Shown piece after piece: positions 41,275-52,580 of a DNA stretch of 64,000 bases. The notes beneath the pieces were generated by a model that saw only the letters and a program-made list of their open reading frames with translations, was not told the origin of the DNA and did no database searches. The DNA comes from Symsagittifera roscoffensis. Taxonomy: Eukaryota > Xenacoelomorpha > Acoela > Convolutidae. The translations under genes were made by a program, and so were the position numbers. The stretch is from positions 1-64,000 of the forward strand of contig NW_026970698.1 of NCBI RefSeq assembly GCF_963678635.1. Reading direction: 5' to 3'. Position 1 is the first letter of the stretch; every line of letters starts with the position of its first letter.

Positions 41275-44200
41275 CTCGACATCAAAAAAGATAAAGATGT
41301 GCTAGAGGAGTTATTTCTTGTTCTGATTGTAAGTATTTCACTTACAACCTACAAGAAACGAACTATCATATGGTCATGAAGCATGCTGAACCAATTTCTA
41401 GGCAATCGATGGTTTGTCCTTCTGGTGAACAAGAGTTCCCAACTTTCTATTCTTCCAACAACATCGGAGAAAGAAACATGGAGCAAAACAACGAAAACCC
41501 AGTGATACTGTAGCGGACTTGAACAAGATGTTGAAGAAAAAAGGGGAAGATGGTGAAAAACCGAAGGAGGTATTCAACTTTCAAATGTCCAAGTTAGATT
41601 CTATAATAATCAACGAGAACCTTGAGAAGTCTTTAACAAGCTCGATTCTGCCGCTAAAATCAACCTGGCTTCGAAATATTGAGACTGGTGAATATCGATA
41701 TTTATACGCCCATGAAAACAACACTTTGTTCGAAAGATCCCACTTACTGTGTACGAAAGCGGATTTGATAACAATCTAAGGAAAAGTAGAAAGTTTTGAT
41801 ACCGTTGAACAATGTACACAAGAACGCCAGAAGACAAAATGGAGACTCAAGTTGGTTACTTGCGTCACAATTTTTGCTGCTATGCTGAACAACACCCCAA
41901 TGGGATGCACGGACTATGTCTTACCCGAACTTTTACCGAAAAACGTTTCTGTTAACTGTCTTATATCTAACAAAGACAATGAACCATTCAAACATAATTT
42001 GTGTCTTTTCCGCGCATTGTTAATGTACATGAATGGACACAATGATCTCGACTCTCAGACCACCAATTTCTTTACAGAATTTATATCAAAATCTGGTTAT
42101 GGTCCTAAAAATTTTCGTGGACTTTCTGTAGAAGACACAACTGTTGTCGAGAATTTTCTGCAAGGAAATATCTTTATATACAATTTTGACATTCAAGAAG
42201 GAGAAAATGTTGAAGAATTAGCCAGGCGATTTATTAAAAATTCTGAAAAACAATCAAATTACTGAGGTTTAACAATCATATCATTCATACAAATGATTTT
42301 GATTCTTTCTTCAAATGCTTTCGATGTTCCAGCTGTGACTGTTTCTTCAACAGATCAAACCACTTCAAGAGACATCGAGTGCAACACAATTATCCAAAGA
42401 ATGAACATACATTTCGAGAAACGCTATTTGAAAAGCTGGAAGGATTCAATCATCCAGTTTCTGAAGAAAACAAACTTTTTAATAATCTAGCATTTTTCGA
42501 TTTTGAGTCGATTTGTTTTCCTACAGAAGAACTAAAAAAGACGCAAACTACTACCTGGATTGGAAAACATGTACCAATTTTAGTCTCTATATCATCGAAT
42601 CTGATTGATGAACCCATCTTTTTGAACTACAAGGATCCACAGAACTTGATAATCGAGTTTGTAAGCAAACTCGAGCTGTTGGCCGAAAAAAGTAAGCTGG
42701 AGATGAGAACGAAAATTCAAGATATTGAAATAGCTGTCAATGAAAGAATGAAAAAGATTTTTGATCAGCTAAACGAGCGAAATAGAAAAATATATTCAAG
42801 CAACAAAATTGGGTACGAATCTGAATCCAATGAATATGAATCCAATGAGAAAGTCATCACATTTCTCACATTTCTTGCAAATTCAGAAAAATCAACTCAT
42901 TGATTTGAAACAACATCTGGAGAGATATGTAAATACTTTGCCTGCTTTTGGATTTAACAGTGATAGATATGATTTGGTTTTGATCAAGTCTTACTGAATC
43001 CCCTATTTGATTCGCGATAAAGAACAAGATACATCACTCATCAAAAAAGCAAAGGACTTTATATATTTTAAGCTTGGAGAGGTACAGTTTCTAGAAACAA
43101 TGAAATTTCTGGGTGGAGCAACAATCGGGTTTCTTTTCTCAAAGCCTATGAAGCTAGTTTTCCCTATGAGTGGTTTGATAACCCAGACAAACTTGATTTT
43201 CCCAAAATGCCATCGTATGAAGCCTTTTTCAGTAAGCTTAGAAACAACAATCCTCTAGACAAAGACTAGATTATGAGAAAGTGAGAAAAAAAGGGCTTGA
43301 CGAACAACAAGTACTGAAAAAGCCTCAAATCAAGACTATACCTCCATCTGGCTTAGATAATTACAATCACTTGCAAAAGACTCGGCAGAAAAATTGAACG
43401 ACGGTGTTCAAAGACTTTTTGCACTGGTACAGCAGCAAGGATGTAATTCCAACCCTGGAGGCAATGCAAACAAAAAAACGGTTTAATCATAACAAGGGAA
43501 TTGATATGTTGAACCTTGGATGCACACTTCCAAATCTAGCAAACGTATGTCTGCACAAATCTACAAATTACAAGTTATATCCCTTTTGCGAAAGTCATAA
43601 AGACTTGTGTAAAAATACGAGAAGACATGACTGGTGGACCTTCCACTGTTTTCACTCGAAAAGCTGTAGTTGATGAACCAATTATCATAAATTCATCAAA
43701 TAATTGTAAATCAATTGTTGGAATCGATGCAAGCCAGCTTTACCCTTTCTCAATGTGTCAAGATATGCCAACAGGACTGTACACGAGATGGGAGTTTGTC
43801 GCTGATATGCAGAACTTCGAGGCTAGACATAAACGAACTTTGAGAATATGGTCATGTCTATATACCAGGAAACAAGAACGGAATGTAAAATTTAGAGCTT
43901 TTTTACATCTGGAAAACAGTAAAAAATCGACTGTTTTAATGTGGACAGTTATTGTGATCACTGTAAGACAGTATTCGAAGCAATGGTTGTTACTACCACT
44001 TCTGTTCTGGTCAAAAAGCTCGTTCCTGCATAACAGATCAGGATATTGACTTCTGTTCTTGTCAGGAATTGTAGCAGGAGTTTTAGCAGAAACTGTGAAA
44101 CTTTTAGGCCTTTCCTCCTATGGATATCAGATCTTGGATAGATCCTGGCTTACGATTATGAACTATTTGAACGATGAAAAAACTCATAAAGCGATGAATG

Positions 44201-44869
44201 CGCCATTTTTCAAAAGATTGAATACAGTTGAAAAAGACTTGTATGAGGTGGAGTTGCTGAAATCAACCATTGAAAACCAGAGAATCCATCATCGTTGGAT
44301 TTTTCATACTGCAGTATGCAAAACTGAGAACTTTGGAACTCTACTATAACTTCTTTGTCAAGTTCTGTGATCTAAATAAATTTGAAGAGCTGGAGATAGA
44401 TACAGACTCACTTTTTTTCTCAAATTCTGAAGACTACTTGTTTTACTGTATCTAAACAGATAAGAAAAAATGCTTCAAGGCGGATGCAAAATATAATTTC
44501 TTCCCTCGAAGGTTTTGCAGTACTCATAAAAAGCATGATAAACGGTAGCCGGGACTTTTCAAAGAGGAATTTAGATGTACAGAAATGCTCTGTTTGTGTA
44601 GCCAGACATAATGCTGCTATGACAGCAAGTCAGACAAGTTCAAATTTAGCAGCAAAAGATTATACAAACGGGTACTAGATCCTGGAGACTGTCTCTTGAC
44701 AAATTACAGGAGAGTACTCGATGAAGCAATTACATCTTTTAACAGAGGATTCAGAAATGTAAATCATATGGTGGCCACATATGAGCAAACAAAGAAAGGA
44801 CTGAGTTATTTAAATCCAAAAAGAAAAGTTTAAGATGATGGAATTCACACAAAACCATTGACTTTATAA
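41275..44869 (+). pseudogene. Protein-primed type B DNA polymerase (Polinton/Maverick type), unit 1
   Basis: Spread over about ten frames. Zinc-finger-like N-terminus (ISCSDCKYFTYN, VCPSCEQEF at ~41320-41430), middle region with KDNEPFKHNLCLFRALLMYM, a C2H2 finger (~42320-42390), Exo I FFDFESIC (DFE at 42499-42507), Exo II GFNSDRYDL (42951-42977), an Exo III-like FPYEWFD, palm motif A GIDASQLYPFSM (43720-43755), a Cys/His insert VDSYCDHCKTVFEAM, motif B KLLGLSSYGY (44098-44130; the usual Asn is Leu) and motif C DTDSLFF (~44398-44413). Motif A to B is only ~126 codons, so part of the palm is deleted. It would copy the element from a protein primer, but is dead. Confidence 0.92.
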
Positions 44870-44959
44870 GAACTGTTCTGATATTGTAAGTTTAATTATG
44901 ATGTCGTTTTGCATTAAATTTGGTTTTTGCATATGTTTTGTAAGAAATCATGAAAACAT

Positions 44960-45727
44960 CAAGCAAAATTTTTCCTCGAAAAATTTAGCATAGTTGATTA
45001 AAAAAATCATTGCAGTTTTTCATCTTGTATTAAAAGTAAACTTATTCGTTGAAAAGCATTTAAGATGAAATATAATTATCTTTGACAAGCTTTTTAAGAA
45101 GAAATTTTGAAAAATTATCAGAACAATTGACACGCTCTTTTTTTACAGAAACATAAACGTCAAAAAAACAATCAACTATTTTGAACAAATCCGATTCAAA
45201 TTTTGAGTTTTGAACTATTTGAAATCTTTTTAAAAAAGCTGAGCCCAGAGTTTGCGTAGATGCAATTTTTTGATTAGACGTTAGAAAATGTTTTTTTGAA
45301 CTTTTTCCGAACGAGTTGTTTCCTTGATACGCTTTTAAATTTTTTTAGCCTTTTTCCATCGTAAATTATGCTGAACACCGCAAATAAGCTGATTGAACAT
45401 TTCCCCACTTAAAGTGACAATACTTGATTAGAATCTGTGTTTGTACAAAAAGTAAAGACAATCAATTTCTTGATATATGTATTGATCTTTGTCTAGTCTC
45501 TGAAGAACCTGGCTATGAGATGTTCCTATTAAAATTAAACGAAACTTGCAACTTTCCAAGGAACAGAAAAAATTGTGAGTAGACACGCAATAATCTTGAG
45601 TTAAAATGTATTTCTCGTATATTTCGTTGAAAACAGAAGATAATGATTTATTATTATAACCTGCAAAAAAGCTGGGAAGACCTTGACACACAGCAGTTGT
45701 AGTTGGGAAGAATAATTTATAGGGCAA
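44960..45727 (-). pseudogene. Gene C pseudogene, post-polymerase copy of unit 1
   Basis: First frame 45727-45428 (99 codons) with GLPSFFAGYNNKSLSSV, differing at a few residues from 34598-34897. Second half broken as in other copies. Confidence 0.55.
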
Positions 45728-45904
45728 CTGGTGGATTTATGCAGTAGTAGTAACGGCTACGCAATTTCAATTGTAGGAAACATCATACAAAACCTTCCAT
45801 AATTAGTACTACTTCCATATGACTCATACAACTTACTTTCATTTTCTTACAATCTCAAAATCATTTCTCTCATTTCTCCTCATCTGATCAGTTTGCTCTC
45901 CAAA

Positions 45905-46465
45905 AGGTACTCAAGAAAATTTAATAGTCCCAATTATAAAGAATTTTGAAAAAATTAAAAAAAAAATTGGGAGATTTGTTTGTTTCCAAAGATTCTACAT
46001 GCGGAAAAAATACTTCGAACCGTGCTTTCAACTACTAAAAATAAATGATTTGGGACAGTTTGAAAAAACTCAACAAGTCTATCTAAGTGAAAAAGAAGGA
46101 GAAGCAATATCGGCAATTCGGATTACTGTTAATCACAATACTGAAACTCTTAGACTCGTATGAAGCTAAATCTGGTAAAGAATCACCTATGGATCAGGAG
46201 CTCGACATCTGTAATAGAGTATATGAAATAGCAACGTACAACATGAGGAGGGTGTGCGTCACATTCAAGAAGTACAATGTGAACAAGCCGCCCATTCAGA
46301 TTCGAACAAGCATGCACAACAATGTGAACAAGCATTCAGATTCGACTCACTGCAAAGAAAAATGAAGACTTGAAGCAAGTTGCATATGTCAACTATACTT
46401 TGAATGAATTCAATGAACTATCCCAAATTTTGGGAGACTTTATGTTTGTTGATACTTTTAAGCCT
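45905..46465 (+). pseudogene. Gene D (PC4-like) pseudogene, post-polymerase copy of unit 1
   Basis: Same lesions as 30060-30620. Open piece 46087-46365. Confidence 0.6.
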
Positions 46466-46899
46466 CAGTAATGCTTTGTATTGTTTTGTAGGTTTCGTAA
46501 TTGACATATTTTTCGTTCGAAACTATTTTTTCTCACTGAAGTGTTTATTTAGAGCTATGATATCCGAGGAAAAATCTGACAAAACATACAATTCAATTCA
46601 AATTAACATAAAACTTTAACAAATTATCACCTAATTTTTCATTTATTGCTCAAAAAATTACAGAAAACCTATTTAATTACTGTTTTGTCTAAATTTAAGC
46701 AATTTTTGTCTTATTTGAACAAAAAAAAACAAGAATGTAGTTGAAAACTTTATCAGTATTATCAGAGAAATGAGAGAATTGATTTTGAGATTAAAAGAAA
46801 ATGGAAGTAAGCAGTATGAGTCATCGCGACTTCTATGTATGGAAGTAGTGTCAATTATGGAAGGTTTTGTAAGATGTTTCAGAATATAATATTAAATCC

Positions 46900-47340
46900 T
46901 TATTTTCTGTTTTCAACGAGTTTTACAAAAAATACATAGAAACCCAAAATTATTGCGTGTCTACTCACTATTTTTTTTGTTCCTTGCAAAATTGCAAGTT
47001 TACTTTAGTTTTAATAGGAACATCTCCTAGCCAGGTTCTTCAGAGATTAGTCAATTATCAATACATATATCAAGAAATTGATTGTCTTTACCTTTTGTAA
47101 AAACTCAGATTCTATTCAATTATTGTCACATGAAGAGGGGAAGTATTCAATCAGCTTATTTGCGGTGTGTAGCACAGTTTACGATGAAAAGGAGCTTCCA
47201 AAGTTTCAAGCATGTCAAGGAAACGAGTTGTTCGGAAAAAGTTCGAAATAAACATTAACTAAGTTCTAATCAAAAACTTGTATCTACTCAAACTCTGGGC
47301 TCAGCTTTTTTAGAGAGAATTCGAAAAATTCAAAATTAAA
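46900..47340 (+). pseudogene. Gene C pseudogene, left arm of unit 2, truncated
   Basis: Matches 31050-31500, then jumps from 'attaaaaata' to 'atgcaaatgttttcatg', losing 194 bp including half of the octamer palindrome. Confidence 0.55.
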
Positions 47341-47966
47341 AATAATGCAAATGTTTTCATGAATTCTCACAAAACGTATGCGAAAACCAAATTTATTTCT
47401 TCTTATGCAAATACAAAAAACGCAAAATTTTACTCTAAAAAAATCAATAATTGCCAAAAGATTTCAACTTTTTTAATTTCGAGAGCTATTCCCTATCTTA
47501 AAACATTTTTTTTCTGATACTTTGATCATCATACATGCAAAAAACAGATTTCTTTTTGATCAAAAAGAACACAAAGAAATTCAGTTACTTTGATTATTAA
47601 CAGTGCAAGAAAAATTTGTGTAATATGATTTTTAAAAAGCAAAAACATTTAATGAAAATTTATCTAATCTGCTAATTTTTTTTTTTGATTTTTTTAACAA
47701 GTATGCAAAAATTGTGATGTTTTTTATGAAGTCTAAAAAAACTGATCTAAACATTTTTGGAAGAAGACCAAATTGTTTCAGTTTTTTTTTACCATTTTGC
47801 CAAATATTTGTGCTTTGCAAAGTGCAAACTTGAAAAGATTAGTGCAAAACTGTGTATTACTAATTTTTTTATAGCCTCATACCTTATCTCTTTGTTCCTA
47901 TCTCTTTAAAATAATCATACTAGATGCAAAAAAATTTAGGTTACAAAACACAAGACAAAAGCCAAA

Positions 47967-48450
47967 TTATTTACAAATCAAAGAGCTGTCGAGCAATTGA
48001 AAATTTTTGCAAGTTCTCAAAGGAGCGCAGAGCTGGTCTTGCCTTCATCGCCGGTGGTTTTCTTGGTGTTTCGCTGACTGGAGTTCTTGGGTCAGAGAAC
48101 CCCTCATCCTCTTCGATGGTAATTGGGTTCTCCACAGATCCCTTTTCCTCTCAAGGAAAGAGGAAATTGTCGACTGGTTGTGCCACATATCTAGAGTCAG
48201 TATTATCGGGGTAGTTCATTCCCACAAGCTCAGACATTTCCTTCATCATTTGCAGGGTTCCAAGTAATGGGATCTTGCGTCATATGATATTCGTTGAAAT
48301 CTCTTCACATCACCTTCACCATGTGCCAGACGTAGATGAGGTGTCCATTCTAGGTAGAAAAACTCCAGACACTATTTCTCGCACTTGGATTTGTACTAGA
48401 TTAGGCCAAAATTCTACAGAGAAATAAGTTGAGTAAAAGATACAAAGTAA
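47967..48450 (-). pseudogene. Gene A pseudogene, left arm of unit 2
   Basis: Nearly identical to 32318-32800, same stops. Confidence 0.55.
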
Positions 48451-48686
48451 AAAAGAACGATTGATTTACAGTTGGGAGGAAAGTAGTTGACGGTAGTTAA
48501 ATTGAAAATGGGAAGTTTATTCCCATTTCTTTAAACTATAAATCATTTTCATTTCAACTTAACTACCATTAACTACCTCCTCTCTCAACTCTAAATACTT
48601 TAATTTCAACTCAACTACCGTCAACTACTTCCCTCTCAACTGTAAATCAAAGGTTCTTTTCACTCTGTATCTTTTTACTCAACTTA

Positions 48687-49194
48687 ATGCTGAAAATAAT
48701 CTTCGCAGTGCACAACATCAATCTTATGTTCTCGGTAGAATGTTCGCCTGATCTAGTACAAATCCAAGTATCAGAAACAGTGTCTGGAGTTTTCCTAAAT
48801 TGAACGGACATCCCAATCCAAGTCTGGCACATGGTGGAGGTGATGCGAAGAGATTTCATAGAACATCATATGACGCAAGTTCCCATCACAGACAACCAAC
48901 TTGGAACCAAGCAAATGATAGAGAAAGTGTCTGAGCGTGTGGGAATGAACTACCCCGAGATTCCTGACTCTAGATATGTGGCACAACCAGTCGACGATTT
49001 CCTCTTTCCTTGGTAGGTTTGAGGGATCTGTGGAGAACCCAATTACCATTGAAGAGGATGAGGGGTTCTCTGAGCCAAGAACACCAGTGATCGAATCACC
49101 AAGACAACCTCGGGCAAGGGAGGCAAGACCAGTTCTGCGCTTCATTGAGAACTTGCAAAAATCTTCAGCTGCTCAACAGCTCTTTGGTTTGTAA
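48687..49194 (+). pseudogene. Gene A pseudogene, right arm of unit 2
   Basis: Same TGA and frameshift as 28027-28534. Differs by, for example, Glu to Asp in TDNQLG and by PVLRFIENLQ in the tail. Confidence 0.6.
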
Positions 49195-49799
49195 ATAATT
49201 TGGTTATTGTCTTGTGTTTTGCAAATTAATTTTTTTTGCATCTATTATTTTTATTTTAAAGAGATAGGAACAAAGAGATAAGATAAGAGGTTATAAAAAA
49301 ATTTGTCACACATTTTTTGCACGAATCATATATATTTTGCACTTTGCAATACGCAAAACTTTGGCAAAATGGTCAAAAAAAATTAACAATTTTGTCTTCT
49401 TCTAAAATTTTTCAGCTCAGTTTTTTCTACTTGATAAAAAACATCACAATTTTTGCATACTTGTTAAAAAAATCAAAAAAAAATTAGCAGATTAGGAAAA
49501 TTTTCATTAAATGTTTTTGCACTGTTATTAATTAAAGTAAATGAATTTCTTTGTTTTTTTTAGATTGAATAGAAATCTCTTTTTGCATGTTTGTCGATCA
49601 AAACAATCAAAAAAACGTGTAGAAAGATAGGGAATAGCACTCCAAAACAAAATGTTGGAACTTTTTGGCAATGATTTACCACTTGTTTTACAAAAAAATT
49701 TAGCGTTTTTTTTGCATTTGCATAAAATATTAAATTTGGTTTTTGCATATGTTTTGTAAGAAATCATGAAAACATCAAGCAAAATTTTTCCTCGAAAAA

Positions 49800-50540
49800 T
49801 TTAGCATAGTTGATTAAAAAAAGCATTACAGTTTTTTCATCTTGTATTAAAAGTAAACTTATTCGTTGAAAAGCATTTAAGATGAAATATAATTATCTTT
49901 GACAAGCTTTTTAAGAAGAAATTTTGAAAAATTATCAGAACAATTGACACGCTCTTTTTTTACAGAAACATAACCGTCAAAAAAACAATCAACTATTTTG
50001 AACAAATCCGATTCAAATTTTGAGTTTTGAATTATTTGAAATCTTTTTAAAAAAGCTGAGCCCAGAGTTTGCGTAGATGCAATTTTTTTATTAGACGTTA
50101 GAAAATGTTTTTTTGAACTTTTTCCGAACGAGTCGTTTCCTTGATACGCTTTTAAATTTTTTTAGCCTTTTTCCATCGTAAATTATGCTGAACACCGCAA
50201 ATAAGCTGATTGAACATTTCCCCACTTAAAGTGACAATACTTGATTAGAATCTGTGTTTGTACAACAAGTAAAGACAATCAATTTCTTGATATATGTATT
50301 GATCTTTGTCTAGTCTCTGAAGAATCTGGCTATGAGATGTTCCTATTAAAATTAAACGAAACTTGCAACTTTCCAAGGAACAGAAAAAATTGTGAGTAGA
50401 CACGCAATAATCTTGAGTTAAAATGTATTTCTCGTATATTTCGTTGAAAACAGAAATTATTGATTTATTATTATAATCTGCAAAAAAGCTGGGAAGACCT
50501 TGACACACAGCAGCTGTAGTTGGGAAGAATAATTTATAGG
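49800..50540 (-). pseudogene. Gene C pseudogene, right arm of unit 2
   Basis: Open first part 50508-50245. The N-terminal Met-Pro-Tyr start seen elsewhere is changed ('agggaaactgg'). Confidence 0.5.
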
Positions 50541-50714
50541 GAAACTGGTGGATTTATGCAGTAGTAGTAACGCCTACGCAATTTCAATTGTAGGAAACAT
50601 CATACAAAACCTTCCATAATTAGTACTACTTCCATATGACTCACACAACTTACTTCCATTTTCTTACAATCTCAAAATCATTTCTCTCATTTCTCCTCAT
50701 CTGATCAGTTTGCT

Positions 50715-51285
50715 CTCCAAAAGGTACTCAAGAAAATTTAATAGTCCCAATTATAAAGAATTTTGAAGAAATTTAAAAAAAATTGGGAGATTTGTTTGGT
50801 TCCAAAGATTCTACAAGCGGAAAAAATACTTCGAACCGTGCTTTCAACTACTAAAAATAAATGATTTGGGACAGTTTGAAAAAAATCAACAATTCTATCT
50901 AAGTGAAAAAGAAGGAGAAGCAATATCGGCAATTCGGATTACTGTTAATCACATTACTGAAACTCTTAGACTCGTATGAAGCTAAATCTGGTAAAGAATC
51001 ACCTATGGATCAGGAGCTCGACATCTGTACTAGAGTATATGAAATAGCAACGTACAACATGAGGAGGGTGTGCGTCACATTCAAGAAGTACAATGTGAAC
51101 AAGCCGCCCATTCAAATTCGAACAAGCATGCACAACAATGTGAACAAGCATTCAGATTCGACTCACTGCAAAGAAAAATGAAGACTTGAAGCAAGTTGCA
51201 TATGTCAACTATACTTTGAATGAATTCAATGAACTATCCCAAATTTTGGGAGACTTTATGTTTGTTGATATTTTTAAGCCTCAGT
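50715..51285 (+). pseudogene. Gene D (PC4-like) pseudogene, right arm of unit 2
   Basis: Same lesions. Open piece 50903-51181 with a few substitutions (Asn to Thr in CTRVYEIA). Confidence 0.6.
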
Positions 51286-51743
51286 AATGCTTTGTATTGT
51301 TTTGTAGGTTTCGTAATTGACATATTTTTCGTTCGAAACTATTTTTTCTCACTGAAGTGTTTATTTAGAGCTATGATATCCGAGGAAAAATCTGACAAAA
51401 CATACAATTAATTTTAAATTAACATGAAACTTTAACAAATTATCACCTAATTTTTCAGTTATTGCTCAAAAAATTACAGAAAACCTATTTAATTACTGTT
51501 TTGTCTAAATTTAAGTAATTTTTGTCTTATTTGAACAAAAAAAAACAAGAAAGTAGTTGAAAACTTTATCAGTATTTTTCGAATATTTTATTTCATTGGT
51601 TGTTATCACTTTTGTTTTTGCCATATAATGAGTTTTTGATTGGCTACATCAATTTTCTAATTGAGAGAAAAAGTTGTCATGGTGATTAATATTAAAAAAA
51701 AAAGAACTTAAAATGATAAAATACTTGGAGTTTCTTAGGTTCT

Positions 51744-52208
51744 TTGATCATTTCAGTAAGAAAAATGTTTCTATCAAAAGCCTTTTCAATGTCTGAAATG
51801 GACATTAATCAGAGTTTAAAATTGAACTACAACACAAAACTACAAGAATGGTGGACCAATGATGTTGATGGAGATTGTATTAGCTTTAACTTGTATAGAA
51901 ACACAGAAAGTTCAGTAGTTTTATTAAAAAGATGGAAAGGAGATTACAGAAATTAAGAGTACTCCCAGATTTATCAACAATGTTTTTAATTAGAAGAGTC
52001 AACTGAACTTGAGTGGTCTAATAGTAAAAAAAATAATGAAGAGCCTATGAAACAAAAATTGAAGATTAGGAAAAATATTTCGATTACAGTTTTGAATTTT
52101 ATAAAAATAAAAATCTAGATTTTTCAGAACATCTTTTAATTGATTATCCAATTTTAAAAGATTTTCGGTTGTTTATCTTACAATATACCAGAAAAGAAAA
52201 CAATTAAA
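51744..52208 (+). pseudogene. Gene E, unit 2
   Basis: First frame 51744-51956 is identical in protein to 36093-36305. The second part has one base less in 'aggaaaaatatttcg' and a His/Tyr-type change. Function unknown. Confidence 0.4.
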
Positions 52209-52460
52209 TTGTATACTTTGGTATCTTTTTCACTGGTTAGACATAGAACAAATCAATAAGATGTTGATCGAATTTTTCAAAACTTGAATTGAGTAGAGAA
52301 AAAATAATACAAGCCGGCAAGAAATCTAATTTATCTCAATTTGGTGTCAACTGTATATGTTAGTTATGTCAGAAATTTTCAATAAAATTGACTGATTGGG
52401 AAGCTTGATAATATTGTTTTGTTCTGCTATATAAAAAATTAAAGTCTGTGAATACTTCAT

Positions 52461-52580
52461 TCTGATTGGTTAATATCGCAAATATTACCTGTGAAGCAAT
52501 TCTCGATACTGATTGGTTGATATCAAAAAAGTTACAAACTTCCTAATAACAAATGCTCGATTCTGATTGGTTGATATGTT
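52461..52580. promoter_or_regulatory. Three inverted CCAAT boxes, unit 2
   Basis: Same three 'ctgattggtt' words and spacing as 36811-36930. Confidence 0.4.

Larger units (their letters stand above)
44913..46760 (+). repeat. 1.85-kb direct repeat of 34082-35934 (genes C and D)
   Basis: From 'attaaatttggtttttgc' on, the sequence after the polymerase is the same as the right arm of the unit's own palindrome, in direct orientation, ~98% alike. The polymerase segment was thus joined to an arm fragment at 44912/44913. Same arrangement at 61294-63140. Confidence 0.85.
30924..46766. mobile_element. Long tandem unit 1 of Polinton-like array (15.8 kb)
   Basis: Order: C' 31050-31590, A' 32318-32800, centre ~32906, A 33038-33545, C 34150-34897, D 35070-35640, E 36093, long spacer, inverted A end (40190-40432), terminal motif ~40480-40560, CRE/TATA repeat 40833-41018, DNA polymerase B 41275-44869, second C 44960-45727, second D 45905-46465. 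Size, PolB and long inverted repeats fit a Polinton/Maverick-like element, but no integrase, protease or capsid gene is visible inside the unit. Confidence 0.75.
46767..50695. repeat. Palindrome of unit 2
   Basis: Stem 48463-48507 / 48604-48648 around the centre. Left arm shortened by the deletion at ~47340. Confidence 0.82.

Noticed and set aside
41610-41837. Minus frame of 75 codons over PolB (also 58022-58249)
   Set aside because: Shadow of the polymerase N-terminal region on the plus strand.
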